A stretch of DNA of 64,000 nt from Ligula intestinalis (GCA_036362985.1 JAYGXS010000008.1:9987543-10051542); one strand, 5' to 3'; counted from the first letter of the stretch, positions 1 through 11,840 are shown. Notes: generated by a model from the letters alone, not told the origin. Translations and numbers: made by a program.

Positions 1-1160
1 GTCAAAGAAACCAGGTTGCGCTGTAGTGCGCGCAGATGGATCGGTTGGCACCGGCTTCCATCCCATTTCAGGCGACCGATCAGCTCGGCGGTGGCCCGTT
101 GCTGACGGTGGGGGAGAGAGAGTGAAGTTGACTCTCAACGTATTTCTTTCGTCACTAAACCATTCTGATGGTCTTGAAGCTATCACGATGCGCTAAAAGC
201 CGTGGCTTGGAGGGTCTCGACTATTGTTTTGACATCAGATACAGATTTAGAAGTGGTGAGAGATTGGGGTAGATCCTGTGAGTCTACAGTCACCGCATCT
301 GCCTCCAGCTTGCTGAAGCTTGCTGTGGACATCGTTTAGAGCGACGGTCGGACTGTCACTCGAGCGTCCGCCCCTGCGTAGGACCGATAGTGCATAGTTC
401 GAGACTTGTAGGCGACGCATAGCAGATCCTTCGCGCGGCCTTAGCTCATCACGGAAGCTAAAGCTCTTCTGCTCATCCACTCTCCTTTTTTTAAGGAGTG
501 CAGAAGACTATCAAATCTTCCCTTGGGGCTTTAAACGTGGCCTGACTCTCCGTAGAAAACCTTACCTACTGACTTTATCAGGCTCTCTTCTGGGTAACAA
601 GGCAACTCGTTATAGTGGGTGCTCATTAGTACCCCTGTAGGGCCCTCCACCATCACCACCGGTGCCAAACCCACAAACGGTCACGTGATTGCACTCCTCT
701 ATCCACCTCGCGGACAGCCAATAGCAGGTGCCATAGATTGCTATTGGCCAAACAGTTGATCAAACGGCCATTGACTCACTCTAGCATGACTTTTATGCAT
801 TCACGTCCATAGCACACCAGCAGACAGACGCGCGGGCAGGGCCCGGGCCTGCCGCGCTTCGAGACTTCAGACCACCACTGAGATTCTGTATACAATAAAC
901 AACGCCTACTGCCTTTACCCCTTTGTCTTCGTATACGGAACTGGGCCTGATAATTGTAGTGCTCTGAGCACATTCACGGCTTAGACCTCTCCACGCCCAT
1001 CCTGTAGTCGAGCGCACGATGAAACAAGGCGGTAACGACGATTGAACTGTCGGGTGGGATTAAAGTTGAATTAATCTATTTTGAGCGAAAGAACATTCCA
1101 GCAGTTCAGCTTATATCTCATGAGATAAGTCACGTGCTGTGAGTGCGAGCTTGTTATAGT
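1..1160. repeat. Repeat-derived stretch, no gene
   Basis: I see no convincing protein-coding gene. Positions 660-790 read on the minus strand closely match 2655-2740 on the plus strand (shared CCAATAGCA and ATTGGCTG blocks and a tract around GCTAGAGTGAGTCA), so this is one arm of a dispersed, LTR-like repeat in inverted orientation. The first 230 bases resemble 8900-9100 (shared 'cgcgactat', 'tgctaaaagtcgtgg'-type blocks). The open frames here are short and unlike any family I know. Confidence 0.45.
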
Positions 1161-2270
1161 ATGTGGTCTATTATCTGGAAAAAATGTTTGTCAAGAAAGT
1201 CTGCGTTCTTTGCACCGAAAGGAATTCGTCCTTCAAATTTCACCTCAGGCCTCTATATAAGGGACTCAAAGACAGAAGGCCTAGTTGTGTTCTGAAGGGA
1301 GCTGAGATCAAGGATCAGCAAAAAAAACACATTGAATATTATTCACACTTTTTCAAAAGTATCAACCATAGTCAAAGAGAGGAAACAATACGTACCGAAA
1401 CATTGAATTGTACCGAAACCTTAAATTTTGATGAGGATTGTCCGCCCTAAAGGGAGATAAACGTTTTTGGTAATTAGGCTACATCAACATAACTGGCCAC
1501 CCCAGACACCTTCTGCACCAAAAAACAACTTTATAAGGTCCAAACTGCTTGGTGAACTACTGATTGATCACTCTTAATGGACCTATATTATGAATATGCC
1601 CTGTTTCGCCTTACGATGCCTGAGAAGGGCCGTTTGCTGCTATTGCCTGCTGAATTATTTTAAACACCAAAGCTCCGAACGGCAATAGTAGTTTAAGTAG
1701 TGCACCTCATTTTGCCCTATGAAAACGGTCATCAAAGGGGTTTTGCGGGTTGGAAATTAGGACAAGCAGTGGAATATAATCATATAATTGTTATGTGCTT
1801 TCTAATTTTATTCTATTTAGAAATTTTGTTGTTGTACATCAGCATATTTTCCTAATCTCCATTATCTTTTAACGTATTGTGGAAAAATCCGGTAATTAAA
1901 GAATAGAAATAATGAATAGGAGGTCGTCAACTCGAACTTATCAGAGGTCCAACTTACCGTTCTGGGGTTAGATTAGTACAGTCCGCGGCGCGAAGCTTCG
2001 CCCACCCCTTTGATTTACATGCGGAACAATTTACTCACAGTGGTCGCGGAAAACAAATTCAACTGCATGTTTCCACTTAACACTTGCTTCTACAAATTTC
2101 TTTCTCCACCTATCCTATTTTTCCACTCCAAAAATCCCTATAACCATCATTTCCGAAGGCTAAAATTCTGAGACTAGTGGTTTATGCAATGCACTACTTA
2201 AACTCCCTTTGTTTTTTTAGTATCATAATCACAGTAAATAAAGAAAGGCGAGCGAAAGATTAAAATTCAA
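1161..2270. other. Gene-less AT-rich stretch
   Basis: An open frame of 95 codons at 1163-1450 (plus) has no recognisable motif, and I do not call it a gene. The remainder is AT-rich with frequent stops in all frames and no repeat I can name. Confidence 0.4.
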
Positions 2271-2299
2271 AATGCAGACCGAGTTATTCCTCCAAGTAT

Positions 2300-4240
2300 C
2301 ACGCATGAGGTGTACCAGTCGCCATGATGACATGCTGGCAGCCGCTTTCAGAACAGGGCCATGTGTAGAAAGCCTAGACGGGCTCACTGTAAGCAAACTC
2401 AAGCTCCACACTGCGCCCACATCGCATATTTATGGTCACTCTAGGCCTCCACTGTTGGTGGAGTCACTTCACCGTGACGAGAATGCTCCCCCAACACAGG
2501 CACAGCGACCGTTCCCACTCGCTGACCTTAAACCGCTTGACCGACATTCATTCGCAAACACATGCGAGCACACAGGTGCACACGCACACGCGGCAGACCC
2601 CGGGCCCTGCGCGCACACCCATCTGGTGGCGTGGCGTGGGTGCGAATGTGTAATCATCATGCTAGAGTGAGTCACTGGCCGCTTGATCAACGGTTTGGCC
2701 AATAGCAGTCTACGGCACCTATGATTGGCTGACCCAGAAGGAGATATAGGAGCGAAGTCAAGTGCACTTTGTGGGCTTGGCACCGGCGATAGTTACACCC
2801 TCAGGCAAGGATGTTTCAGCCGCCATTATGCCATGCTGGCGGCTGCTTTGAGGACAGGCTGTTCAGCCTGCGCTCGAACTCAGTCATTCAGTCATTCTGA
2901 CATTATATATTGCTACCCGAGTAACGTGGATGGAAATGGATGAAAGGAGTAGGCTAGGTGAAGCGTAAATCTGACGCACTGTAAGTAAGTTAATGCTCCA
3001 CGCTGCGCCCACAGCGCAATAAATCCCTCCCTCTGGTAACTTCTGTATTTTACCTTTATCCCCTGGTTTGATCTGATGATTATAGGGCTCCAAAATGATC
3101 GTAGTGCCCCAAGTACCACGACTACGACTTAGACTCTACACCCTCACGCCTAGGCTTTCCCAGCCGCCATTATGACATGCTGTCAGGCGCTCTGAGGGCT
3201 GGGCCATGTGCAAAAAGCCTAGCTGGGTTGTTCAGCCTTTTCAACCACTGCGCTCAAACCCGTCATCGGACATTTTCTAGTGCTATCGGAATAATCCGGA
3301 TGGAAGTGGGCTAGGCGAAGTGTAAATCTGACGCACTGTAAGCAAGTTCATGCTTCACGCGGCGCCCACATCGCATTTTTATGGTCACTCCAGGTCTGTG
3401 GAGTAACTTCGCAGCCTTTTCAACCACTGCACTCGAGTCCGTCATTTTGACGTTATCGAGCGCTATCGGAGCAACATGGATGGAAGAAGCAAGATAAATG
3501 AAGTGTAAATGCAACTCACAGTAAGCAAATTCGCGCTCCAATCATCGGTGCTGCGCCCACATCGAAGATTTATGGTCACTTGTAGTAGCTCAAGTCCGCG
3601 CAGACTCTCGTGATGGTAAGCCTTGACCTACCTATTGGACGGCTGCTGACTACGCGGGACTCCCCAGAGTAACCTGGCCTCAGTCATTGGCTCAATAGAT
3701 CTCAAAGCCAACGCACAGGGCCCTCAATGCGATGACTGTCCTCAAGCCGGCACTCTGGACCAAGCCACCCTAGCGGATGGAATTGCGATTCGACAGTCCA
3801 ATTATTCCGGCCTATTCTTCATTCCTTCTGAATGAACCGTTCCTACCACTCTGACCTACCATGAACTCTCTTCCCATAAGTAATTGGGCCTGAAGATCGC
3901 GGTTGCAGGGGTTTAATTTACTTAACCCCCAGCGATACCCTCACGCATGGGCTGTCCCAGTCGCCATTATGACATTCTGGAAGGCGCTTTGAGGACTAGA
4001 CCATGTGCAGAACGCCTAGATAGACTGTTAAGCCTTGTTAACGACTGCGCTCGAGCCCGTCAGTCTGACATTATTGAGTGCTATCGGAGTAACGTGGATG
4101 GAAGGAGTGGGCTAGGTGAAGTGTAAGTCTGCCGCACTGTCAGCAAGTTCACGCTCCACGCTGCGCCCACGTCGCATATTTACGTTCACTCCAGGCCTGT
4201 CAATGTGAGTGGAGTAACTTGGCACTGACGAGAACACCCC
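2300..4240 (+). repeat. Cluster of diverged copies of dispersed repeat A
   Basis: The same block order recurs: a GCCATTATGACATGCTGG-type start, a 'ctgcgctcgagcccgtcat' region, 'gtaacgtggatgga', 'ctaggtgaagtgtaaatctg' and 'cgctgcgcccacatcgcat'. Copies or partial copies start near 2318, 2820, 3160, 3410 (5' truncated) and 3960. Spacing is irregular, so this is a cluster of insertions or a broken array and not a satellite. No protein is encoded that I recognise. Confidence 0.7.
2440..2800 (+). repeat. LTR-like repeat, plus-oriented copy of the 660-985 sequence
   Basis: The stretch around 2655-2740 is the reverse complement of 720-790 with scattered substitutions, so the two lie inverted about 1.9 kb apart. 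Whether it is an LTR or another repeat cannot be settled from sequence alone; no TG..CA ends are clear. Confidence 0.45.
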
Positions 4241-4689
4241 CAACACGCAGGCACGCTGTCTCGCTAATTGTCGCGCTCGACTGCTGGGCTTGCTAATACA
4301 GGCACCGGCAAACTAGCAGTACATCAGCCGCACCCTCCGCTACTGCACCCGGCTGTTGTTTCTGTATCGTTCTGTCTCAGCACTCAGTCTTTGTCTGCTC
4401 GGCATGGCGAACATGCCCTGGTAACTTAACCAACTGAATAAATCAGCTGAGGTCCTTCGGCGTGCCTGTGTGTGTGTTTGTGGGGGCGTGTCCTTACACC
4501 TACTCCCCCCATCCTGCGGAGAGAAGAGGACGAAATGCAGGCCGCCCAAGCCATCACGGGGTGCTGTTCCACATAACAAAACTTGTGATTGAGAGGAAGA
4601 AGATTCGATCACTAGAACAACGCTTTTACGCGCCTGACGCTTCGACATCTGCCGCGGATTCTTCATCGGAGACATAAAGCCTTCCCGGA

Positions 4690-5600
4690 CATACAAGATA
4701 CGATGGAGGAGGAGGAAGAAAACAACCAGCTGGCCTTTCTCGATGTCCTCGTCTGTCGCAATGATTGTGGTGGCCTATAGACCACATTATTCAGGAAGGC
4801 GCTAAACACGATGCAGGTACTGACCTTCAAAAGCAACCACCCAATCAGCCACAAATACAGTTGCGAAAGGACGCTTTATCTGTGTGTGGAGACGCACTGC
4901 GGTGAAGCAAAAGACAAAGTTGCCAAAATAAAATATCTCCGACGGGCGTTCAGAGAAAATGGCTATCCGCGCAACTTCATCAACCGGCGAGCGAACCCAT
5001 ACGTCAAAAACGTCTCGGAAGCCGTCGGCCACTTCGAGTTGGAGTCGCGCACAGGCCAGAGGTAACCATAAAACGTCAGATAATGAAACCGAAAGACCTA
5101 CTGCCACGGCAAAAAAAACATATGGAGTCGTCTGTAGGATCTGGTACAGTTGCGGCCAAAGCAACTACGTCAGAGGAACTGGCAGACTTCTCAAGGCGTG
5201 AATTGTGGAAGATGCGGCAGCAATACGTCAAAATGATTTCAATTCTCAAGTTGCGGCTCACTCGACGAGACCCGGCCATACTTTCAAATGTGATGAGGCC
5301 GAAATTCTAGCAAGAGGTGATAATCGTGTGAGCCGAGAATAACTTGAGTCATGGCTCACGGGCCACCCGTTCACAAACAAGTGCAACGACTTTTTCAATC
5401 CATATTCGGTGCTGAGGCTCAATTTGGCCAAAGCAATTCGTCACTTGGGGAACGCACAGGCCGCGCGTCGTCTTACATCAACATTCGAGAGCCGTCACAT
5501 GGCTCTTATTGTCTCAAGGTTGAAAGGCAGACAATCAAAGTAGTCGTGGATGTCCAATTGACGGAGTCAGTTGATGACGTCTTTGTTGACGGGTAGTTGA
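4690..5600 (+). pseudogene. Penelope-like retroelement relic (RT thumb and GIY-YIG endonuclease)
   Basis: Reading frames in succession resemble the end of a Penelope-like element polyprotein. Around 4700-4770 the translation runs TMEEEEENNQLAFLDVLVCR, typical of the RT region. 4811-5065 carries FKSNHPISHKYSCERTL and YLRRAFRENGYPRNFI, typical of the RT thumb. 5083-5200 carries MKPKDLLPRQKK and then GVVCRIWYSCGQSNYV in another frame, which is the start of the GIY-YIG nuclease domain (expected 'Y..SCGQSNYVGETGR'). Downstream frames (to about 5600) hold fragments of the nuclease and tail. In-frame stops and several frameshifts break the gene, and part of the thumb (after NGYPRNFINR) is deleted. 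It cannot encode a working protein. Confidence 0.8.
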
Positions 5601-6480
5601 GGAAGTCCCGGACGAACGTGATTCAGCATTTTGTGATTCGTAAATTCTGCCTCAGAAGGTTTTAAAAATCCTAACACCGGGAACCAGATGGACCAGCAAT
5701 CATCACGCCCAATTCCACCATGCGTGATGCAAGTTCAGCCGGTCACAGCCCGCCTGCCCTTCATCAAGCAAGTAACGCACAGGGGGCCAATTATCGTTAA
5801 TTGTCATTATTTGTTTTACGCATGAAGTAATGACAGTGTGCTACAAATACTGCAAAATCTTGTGCACGCGTTACGCGCATCTGCTACTGCTCTCTGCTCA
5901 TATCTCTGATGAAGAATCCACGACGGATTTCGAAACGTCAGGCGAATAAAAGTGTTGTCCCAGCGACCGAATCTTTTCCTTCTCAGTTACTTCCTGAAAC
6001 TTTTCTGCTCACTTGTATTGAAAACTTGTGATCCATATTGGAATTTAGCAGTCACCCTGCGGTGGCTAAGCAGTCCTATTTAGAGGTTAGTGCTACTTAC
6101 CCCTCGCATGGTCAGTAGGGTCTGGAAAAGTGCCCCATAATATTGCTGTTGAAAGGAATAATTGGCAAGCTGACCGTGGCCTGTGGAAATAGAAAATGCG
6201 TCCGAAAATGAAACATCTACCTCCTCCACCTTACTTTCACACTTAAACTGGTATTGGTCAGACTGGCAGTCCGGAATGCTTGCCGCCTTTTAGAAAATCT
6301 GACAGCCTCTCATCGTTAGTCAAAAAGTGCGCATTGTGTCTCTCCATGAGACTCGATTGTCCTTACAGGGGAAACTGGGAGAGGCGGACGCCGACCGCAG
6401 TGAGATGAAAATTTTCTTTGCGTAGCCGCCAAAGCCGTCAATTTAACTGCAGCACACTGCTGCGTCGGAGTGATTCTGAG
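5601..6480. other. Penelope 3' flank, no gene
   Basis: The stretch follows the Penelope coding relic and contains its 3' non-coding part: a hammerhead-like motif and an AATAAA-bearing tail at 5906-5955. After about 6000 I see no recognisable coding sequence. Confidence 0.4.
5906..5939 (+). ncRNA. Hammerhead-ribozyme-like motif of the Penelope-like element
   Basis: The core pieces occur in the right order. CTGATGA is at 5906-5912. A stem II arm GAATCC (5914-5919), loop ACGAC and arm GGATTT (5925-5930) follow, then GAAA (5932-5935) and a self-complementary ACGT leading to GTC (5937-5939). Penelope-like elements are known to carry short type I hammerheads whose tiny palindromic stem III works in dimers, which fits. 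Stem II begins with an A-C mismatch and the flanking stem I is only about three pairs, so this copy may be inactive or a lookalike. Confidence 0.42.
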
Positions 6481-6665
6481 GCAGAATTTACAGATCGCGG
6501 AACGCTGAATCGAAATCATTCAGAACTTCCTCAACTACCCGCCGACAACGACGTCATCAACTGACTCCCTCAATTGGACATCCACGCCTACTTTGATTGT
6601 CCGCCCTCCAACTTTGAGTGAATACGAGCCATGCGACGGCTCTCGAATGAGGACTCACCAGACGA
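6480..6665 (-). repeat. Inverted copy of the Penelope 3' region
   Basis: On the minus strand this matches 5470-5650 with scattered changes: the blocks 'cttcctcaactacccg', 'gacgtcatcaactgactcc', 'caattggacatccacg', 'tactttgattgtc' and 'gacggctctcgaatg' occur in the same order. The two copies face each other across about 0.85 kb. Penelope-like elements often insert as partial tandem or inverted copies. Confidence 0.7.
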
Positions 6666-6769
6666 AGTTTACAGATATAGTGACACGCAGCTCATGGAAA
6701 AGCTCATTTCGCTGTTCTAGGACCATTGTTAGAAACCGTCCTAAAAGACTTGCTCATTTGCGGCTCTGG

Positions 6770-6990
6770 TGAGATGCTCACACCATGCTATCGGTCCGCC
6801 CACATGCACATAGCATGTGGTGATTCAACGCACAGCTACGGCTAGGCGTAGGGCTCTAATACGCCAGCTGGATGAATAAGAACGCCGATTTAGTCACTAC
6901 TCGCTCGAGGGCACAAACTGATTGGTCCAGTCTTGTAACGCTTGCTTGCTAGGTACTCAACAAAGACTTTAGTTTCTTGCGCCGTTGTTC
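6770..6990 (+). repeat. LTR-like repeat (copy 1)
   Basis: It aligns over most of its length with 8480-8770: 'catgctatcggtccgc', 'actcgctcga..cacaa.ctgattggtcc', 'aacgcttgcttg', 'aaagac', and then 'gggattgaaacaaagcgtctgggactggcag'. The shared sequence after the apparent LTR end ('tgcgccgttgttctcc') would be the primer-binding side. This is a solo or truncated LTR with no adjacent gag-pol. Confidence 0.45.
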
Positions 6991-7084
6991 TCCTTGGGGG
7001 ATTGAAACAAAGCGTCTGGGACTGGCAGTAATTTTGGCCTTTGGTAAAATTACAACAGGCACAAGTTCACATTACCCAAAACGT

Positions 7085-7258
7085 CGAGTACATCACGGTC
7101 CTGCACACCTACAAATGCAAGAGAATCGGCAAATCCGTCATAACTTCACGAACATTTCCCTTCTGAACACCGCACGAAAAATGTTTAGCCGTATCCTAGT
7201 TAGTCACTTGATCACATATCTGGAGCTGGGACCTTTCCAGAAACACAGTGCGCATTAG
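7085..7258 (+). pseudogene. Fragment of non-LTR reverse transcriptase
   Basis: The translation contains NRQIRHNFTNISLLNTARKMFSRIL, which matches the motif NYRGISLLN.AGKIFARIL.NRL found near the start of the RT domain in non-LTR retroelements. Only about 55 residues remain, ending at a stop at 7256-7258. It is joined directly to the LTR-like leader upstream, so it is a chimera of two insertions. Confidence 0.5.
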
Positions 7259-7260
7259 AA

Positions 7261-8470
7261 AACACCGCACAATGAACAGTTCCAGAAAAGGAAACTCAGC
7301 CTCCACGTCACCATCTTCAATTGAAGGAGGAACTCCGGCATAGTTATTCGCGATGGATGCTGTATAATTATTCTGGATTCAAAACGTGCGAAACGACTCA
7401 CTGAAATGGTCAAACATGGCGTTGAACCGAAAACTGAACCATCTGGGATGTATTCGGGGTGACTGTAGCGGTCGATGTCAGCCCTAATACGCTGACGCTT
7501 TGTGATTACCTCCCCTGCGCGGCTAGTCTGTCCCATGCTCTTGCCGACTCACTGTAGGAGCCGCCTTCATTGTCATCTTGCCTGTCGGGCCGATGCCTCG
7601 CGTCTTGACCTAGCGATCTTGACGCCAACCACTGTGCACCTTTTCCTGATTGGTTGAGGCGACAAAAACAGCACAGAGCTGTCTTTAGTCCTGCGCGCGA
7701 CAGTTCGACTGTCGGCCTCGACTATGCCCACAACAGGCTTCAGCAGGCTGGAGCAGCGTGGTGACCCCCGCGGGATTAAAGTGAAAGTAGACACGTGGAG
7801 AATTTACCCCACTCTCTGACAAATTTCGAGAAGATCGGAGATGGGAAAGGGGTGCAGGTGGTGTGTGCGAACACACTCCACACTCGTAATCTATCCCGGA
7901 CGTGAATGCCACCCACACTGCCCGCTGCAGGACATGCCACGGGTTGCATCTAATCCAGCCCACACAGTCCCATACACAACAACTGACACATGTACGCTGA
8001 GCAGCTCTTTTCTACAGAGCCGTTCGTAAGCTCCTTTCTTACAATATACTATGCAACGTTATCGGTCTTACGTGACTTCTGACTTGGGGGAACCTTTTGT
8101 AGTCGAAGAGCGCTCCTTCGCTAGGACAATCGACGATCGCAGTGACATATTCGGTCATATACGTCTATCGTACTCCAGAGTCAATTATTAAACCTGTCTA
8201 CTCTGGCCTCCCTAGGGTACATGTGAACCAAATTCACAAAGCACAAAAACAGTTCTGACAAGGTCGACTATATGTGCCACAGCGCGCTGGTGCAGAGACG
8301 ATGACTTGCAAGTGGATTTAGTTTCAAGTGATAGTGGACTTGCGCTGCAGCTACTGCGCTCTCTCTTCGCTCGCCCGCCTGTAACGACAGAATCAACAAG
8401 ACCAGAGGCGGGATCGGGCTGGAGCTCTTCCGTAGAGAGGATCAGATCCTTTGCGTTAGGCGTCGCCCTA
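7261..8470. other. No recognisable gene
   Basis: Open frames up to about 110 codons exist on both strands, but none shows a motif I recognise. The piece around 7690-7790 loosely resembles the leader sequences near 1030-1070, so the region is probably old retroelement sequence. Confidence 0.35.
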
Positions 8471-8479
8471 ATACACTTG

Positions 8480-8770
8480 CTCGCATGCAGCCTAGGCGAG
8501 ACGCCCTCACGCCACGCTATCGGTCCGCGAACACACACACACACACAAAGACTCACATACGCGCGCGACCTTCAAGGAGCCGACACCACGCGAGGCTGCC
8601 GGATAAGGACCAACCAATAGGAATGGACCAACCAGATTGCCAATCGAGTCCCTACTCGCTCGAAGACACAATCTGATTGGTCCGATTTTACAATGCTCGC
8701 TTGATTAAATATGTGTACTAGGTGCGCAATAAAGACCTCCATTTCTGGCGCCCGTGCTCTCCTTTGGGAA
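8480..8770 (+). repeat. LTR-like repeat (copy 2) with possible primer-binding site
   Basis: This is the second copy of the 6770 repeat. An AATAAA-like 'caataaagacc' lies at 8728-8738, about 10 bases before TGGCGCCCGTGC (8746-8757). The first eight bases of that match the tRNA-Lys-type primer-binding sites of many LTR elements. A (CA)n tract lies at 8530-8546. The sequence after the site is shared with copy 1, as expected of a 5' leader. No gag or pol follows. Confidence 0.45.
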
Positions 8771-9670
8771 TTGAAACAAAGCCTCTGGGACTGGCAGACA
8801 TCTTGGCCTTTGGCAAAATTACGACAGTGTGCAATTCGATTATTATTCTTTGCAGAGATGCTGCTCACGCCTTGTGTCATTTGAAGTCACTGGTTGCTGA
8901 TCGCGACTATCGCCTTTTCCACCGCACCTACTCTCAGCATACGGGTAACTTGAGCGTGGAGGGAGGGGGGCGAACAAGAATGGAGAAGACTGAACCTGTG
9001 GAATCTGTCTTCTTGACAAATCAGCATATTTCTTATTGTAGTAAGTGCGAGGTACTGGAATCTGCCACACTGTGCTAAAAGTCGTGGTGTGGAAGGTTGC
9101 CAAGTAGCAGAATAATTCAGTCTGTAGCGCCTCCTACCTCTGACGCCATGCCACGCAAGAGGTCACATGACTGCAGGTTTCGGCCTGCATCTGCGGCATC
9201 CAATCAGGGACCACAAACTGCTATTGGCTCACCCATATAACTCCTAATACCACCGGTCCCGTATTATAAAACGTGGGTTTTTTGTTACTCTGGTGCTGCT
9301 TATAACGAATACTTGTGCAAGTCAAGAGAGGATAGTGCATAAATTCTGGCTAACCTTGGAGACCCGTGTTAATGGGAGGAGCATCTAAAGGTTTTACTAC
9401 GTGAGGAGTACGCAGTTGTTCATTATTTAGGGCTACAAGGAGGAAAGGCATCTTATGGCCTAAATCGAGGCCTGTGGTCCACCCTATGACCCAGATCGTC
9501 TCGAAGATCTTGTCTACAAAGGTTTGTGCTGGATCTATCTAGCATACAAACAAAAACTATACATGCGAGCCGAGTGACTGTCAGGCAGGTATACAAACTG
9601 GGAATTGTGCGGGTAACCCAGCGTGGATGTTTTTCATAGGAGAGCCGGTAAGTGGGTTTAGACTGTGGTG
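8771..9670. other. Repeat fragments, no gene
   Basis: 8895-9100 resembles the first 230 bases of the window. 9170-9275 ('ctattggctcac', 'ctcctaataccaccggtcccg') resembles 52680-52805 and more weakly 620-760. I see no coding sequence beyond shadows. Confidence 0.35.
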
Positions 9671-9674
9671 CCTA

Positions 9675-10005
9675 TCTCCGCGCAGACGATCATTGCGCGA
9701 AGGCCCACCGTGGCCCACGAGTGCACATTTACTGGCCACCTAAGCCCGTCTGTCTAGCCGACCAACTGTCATGACCGACTCACATAAACGCCGCTCCAGA
9801 CGCTATGGCGATTCCCACTGTCACCTCACTGCCGACGTGCCCCTGTGGTTGCTCGCTCGTCTGGCGGTCAATTTTCTATTACCTTTTCTCCATTCCTTTT
9901 TGTACAGAAAAGACTGTTCCCTCCACTCTGGCCTCCTGTGACTTATCTTCTCCCAAGGATTGAGGCCTGAAGGTCGCAGTTGCTAGAGTTTAATTAATTT
10001 AATCC
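9675..10005 (+). repeat. Dispersed repeat B, copy
   Basis: It shares the full block order with 10258-10630 and 30625-30980: 'ggccacctgcgcccgtc', 'gaccaatcacctgtcaaggccgactcac', 'ccgctccagacg', 'ggtcacctcact', 'gtggttgctcgctcgtct', 'cattccttctgtacag', then 'cctgaagatcgcagttgctag' and an inverted end, GTTTAATTAATTTAA. The role of the repeat is unknown; it encodes no protein I recognise. Confidence 0.7.
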
Positions 10006-10257
10006 CTGCAATAAGACCAAGTTAATGGAGCCAATTATTGGTTCCTGAGCTCAGATAAAGTAGTCAATATGAGCGTTACTACAGATCAGTCATATAAGCC
10101 GACAGACTGTGACTAGCCATTGACTGGACGAGTGTCAGACTTGTAGGCAGAGGACTAGTTTACGTTCGGTAGGCGTTAGCCGAGGTTACGGCGAGATGGG
10201 AGCGTGCTGAAACTTGAGATTTCTGCTGTTCCCCTCTTTGATCCTGGTTAATCGTTT

Positions 10258-10630
10258 GTAGTGACTCAGTCCGCACAGGCAATCATGCGCCAAACCTCAC
10301 CGCCGCCAACGAGCACACATGCATTGGCCACCTGCGCCCGTCCGTCTAGCAAATCCCTCTGACCAATCACCTGTCAAGGCCGACTCACACAATAGCCGCT
10401 CCAGACGATGGGACAATTCCCGTGGTCACCTCACTACAGACGCGACGCTGTGGCCGGTGGTTGCTCGCTCGTCTGAGAGACGAATTCCTTTTGCCTATTC
10501 TCCACTTTCTTCTATACAGTATAAACTCCTCCTACCACTCTGGCCTTCTATGACCCCTCTACTTCTAAGGAACCGGGCCTGAAGATCGCAGTTGCTAGGG
10601 TTTAACTTGCTTAAACTTCTGCGATACGTT
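10258..10630 (+). repeat. Dispersed repeat B, most complete copy
   Basis: It begins near GTAGTGACTCAGTCCGCACAGGCA and ends after AGGGTTTAACTTGCTTAAACTTCTGCGATAC. The closing GTTTAA..TTAAAC is a short imperfect palindrome kept in every copy. The 87-codon frame at 10319-10582 is a by-product of the repeat and not a gene. Confidence 0.7.
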
Positions 10631-10699
10631 CACTTTTAAGCCTTCTGCCTGTCTACTGACAGAGCTTCTTTGCTCTGAGGCGTCAGTCAGGTCGATGTT

Positions 10700-10780
10700 T
10701 GGCAGGGGGTTAAGTAAATTAAACTCTAGCAACTGCGATCTTCGGACCATGGTTTCTTAGTAGTGAAGAAGTCGGTAGAG
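10700..10780 (-). repeat. Dispersed repeat B, 3' end in opposite orientation
   Basis: The sequence GGGGGTTAAGTAAATTAAAC followed by 'tctagcaactgcgatcttc' is the reverse complement of the repeat B end. It faces the copy at 10258-10630, forming an inverted pair of repeat ends about 70 bases apart. Confidence 0.65.
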
Positions 10781-11640
10781 ACCAGAATAGTAAGAACTGT
10801 ATATTGTGAACACAGAGGAACGAACAATAGAAGGAATGAGATTGACTACGGAGAGCACGACCTTCCGCGGTAGCGGCGTGATCCGAAGTGAGGCATAGTG
10901 GCAGGTATCCTCGCGGCCCAGAGAGACAGCGTACACGCGTGCAGGCTTTCTATTCGTCGCCGGCCAGAACGCAGTTTTGCGACAGCTGTGATTGGCTAAT
11001 CCAGGCGTCGAAATCTGCATCGGTGGGCCTTTGAGAAAATGCACTTCGAGGCGAGCTAGTTACAGTGGATATGCACCCATCCGAATGGTCTAAAATGCTA
11101 ATGACAAATCACAGGACCGTCCACGCTACCCTCCGTCAACTACGTACTCATTAAGCTTCCAGGTCCAGTTGATTTTGTAAAGCGTAGCTCCTTGTTTGAC
11201 AGGAGATGCTTCGCAAATCCTAAGCTAGAGCTAAGTTCTGTAGACAGTCCACCATAGCCTGGAAAAACGATAAATGCCTCTATGTTACAACCTAAATGCA
11301 TGGTAGATTTTCAGCTACTATTCAATACACGTTTCTTTAACTCCTCAGTTCATCATTTGCCAGATGTAGGTTATGTCAGGACCCAACTCAATGGCGTGCG
11401 CAAACAGCATTGACGAAGAGTTGCCACAGCAACCGACCGGTGCACTCAGCCACGATGCACTCGACAACGCTTAAGACGCTTAAGCTTAAGACTAAGCTAG
11501 ACGGTGCTTCTGACCCGCATTGGAGAAAAAGGCTTACGCACGAGTCTCGCTCGCCATCTCGACTCTGTCTTTTCACCGGTTTAAGTGTGATGAGGGTTTA
11601 GAGTGAGGTAGATGGCTGCCCATCCACTTTCATCATATCT
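10781..11640. other. No recognisable gene
   Basis: No repeats or coding motifs that I can support. Open frames are below 100 codons and unremarkable. Confidence 0.35.
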
Positions 11641-11651
11641 GACTACATTCA

Positions 11652-11665
11652 CCCCCCCCCCCCCC
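11652..11665. repeat. Homopolymer C14
   Basis: A run of 14 C lies about 180 bases downstream of the 487-codon minus-strand ORF, where it would read as G14. Similar runs occur at 32226-32237 (C12) and 56886-56899 (G14). Confidence 0.95.
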
Positions 11666-11840
11666 TGTTCATTGAGCGTCTGGTGGGCATAATCGAAATC
11701 GGTGGTCGAACTATCATTCGCCTACCTAGCACATAAATCCGGCATCCTTGCCGTCAGTCTGAGTTGAGCATGCTTATTTTTCTTTCCCCATAAACAAGGA
11801 GGTACTCACCGGGTCCTTGCGTAAACTGAAAGCCACGCAG

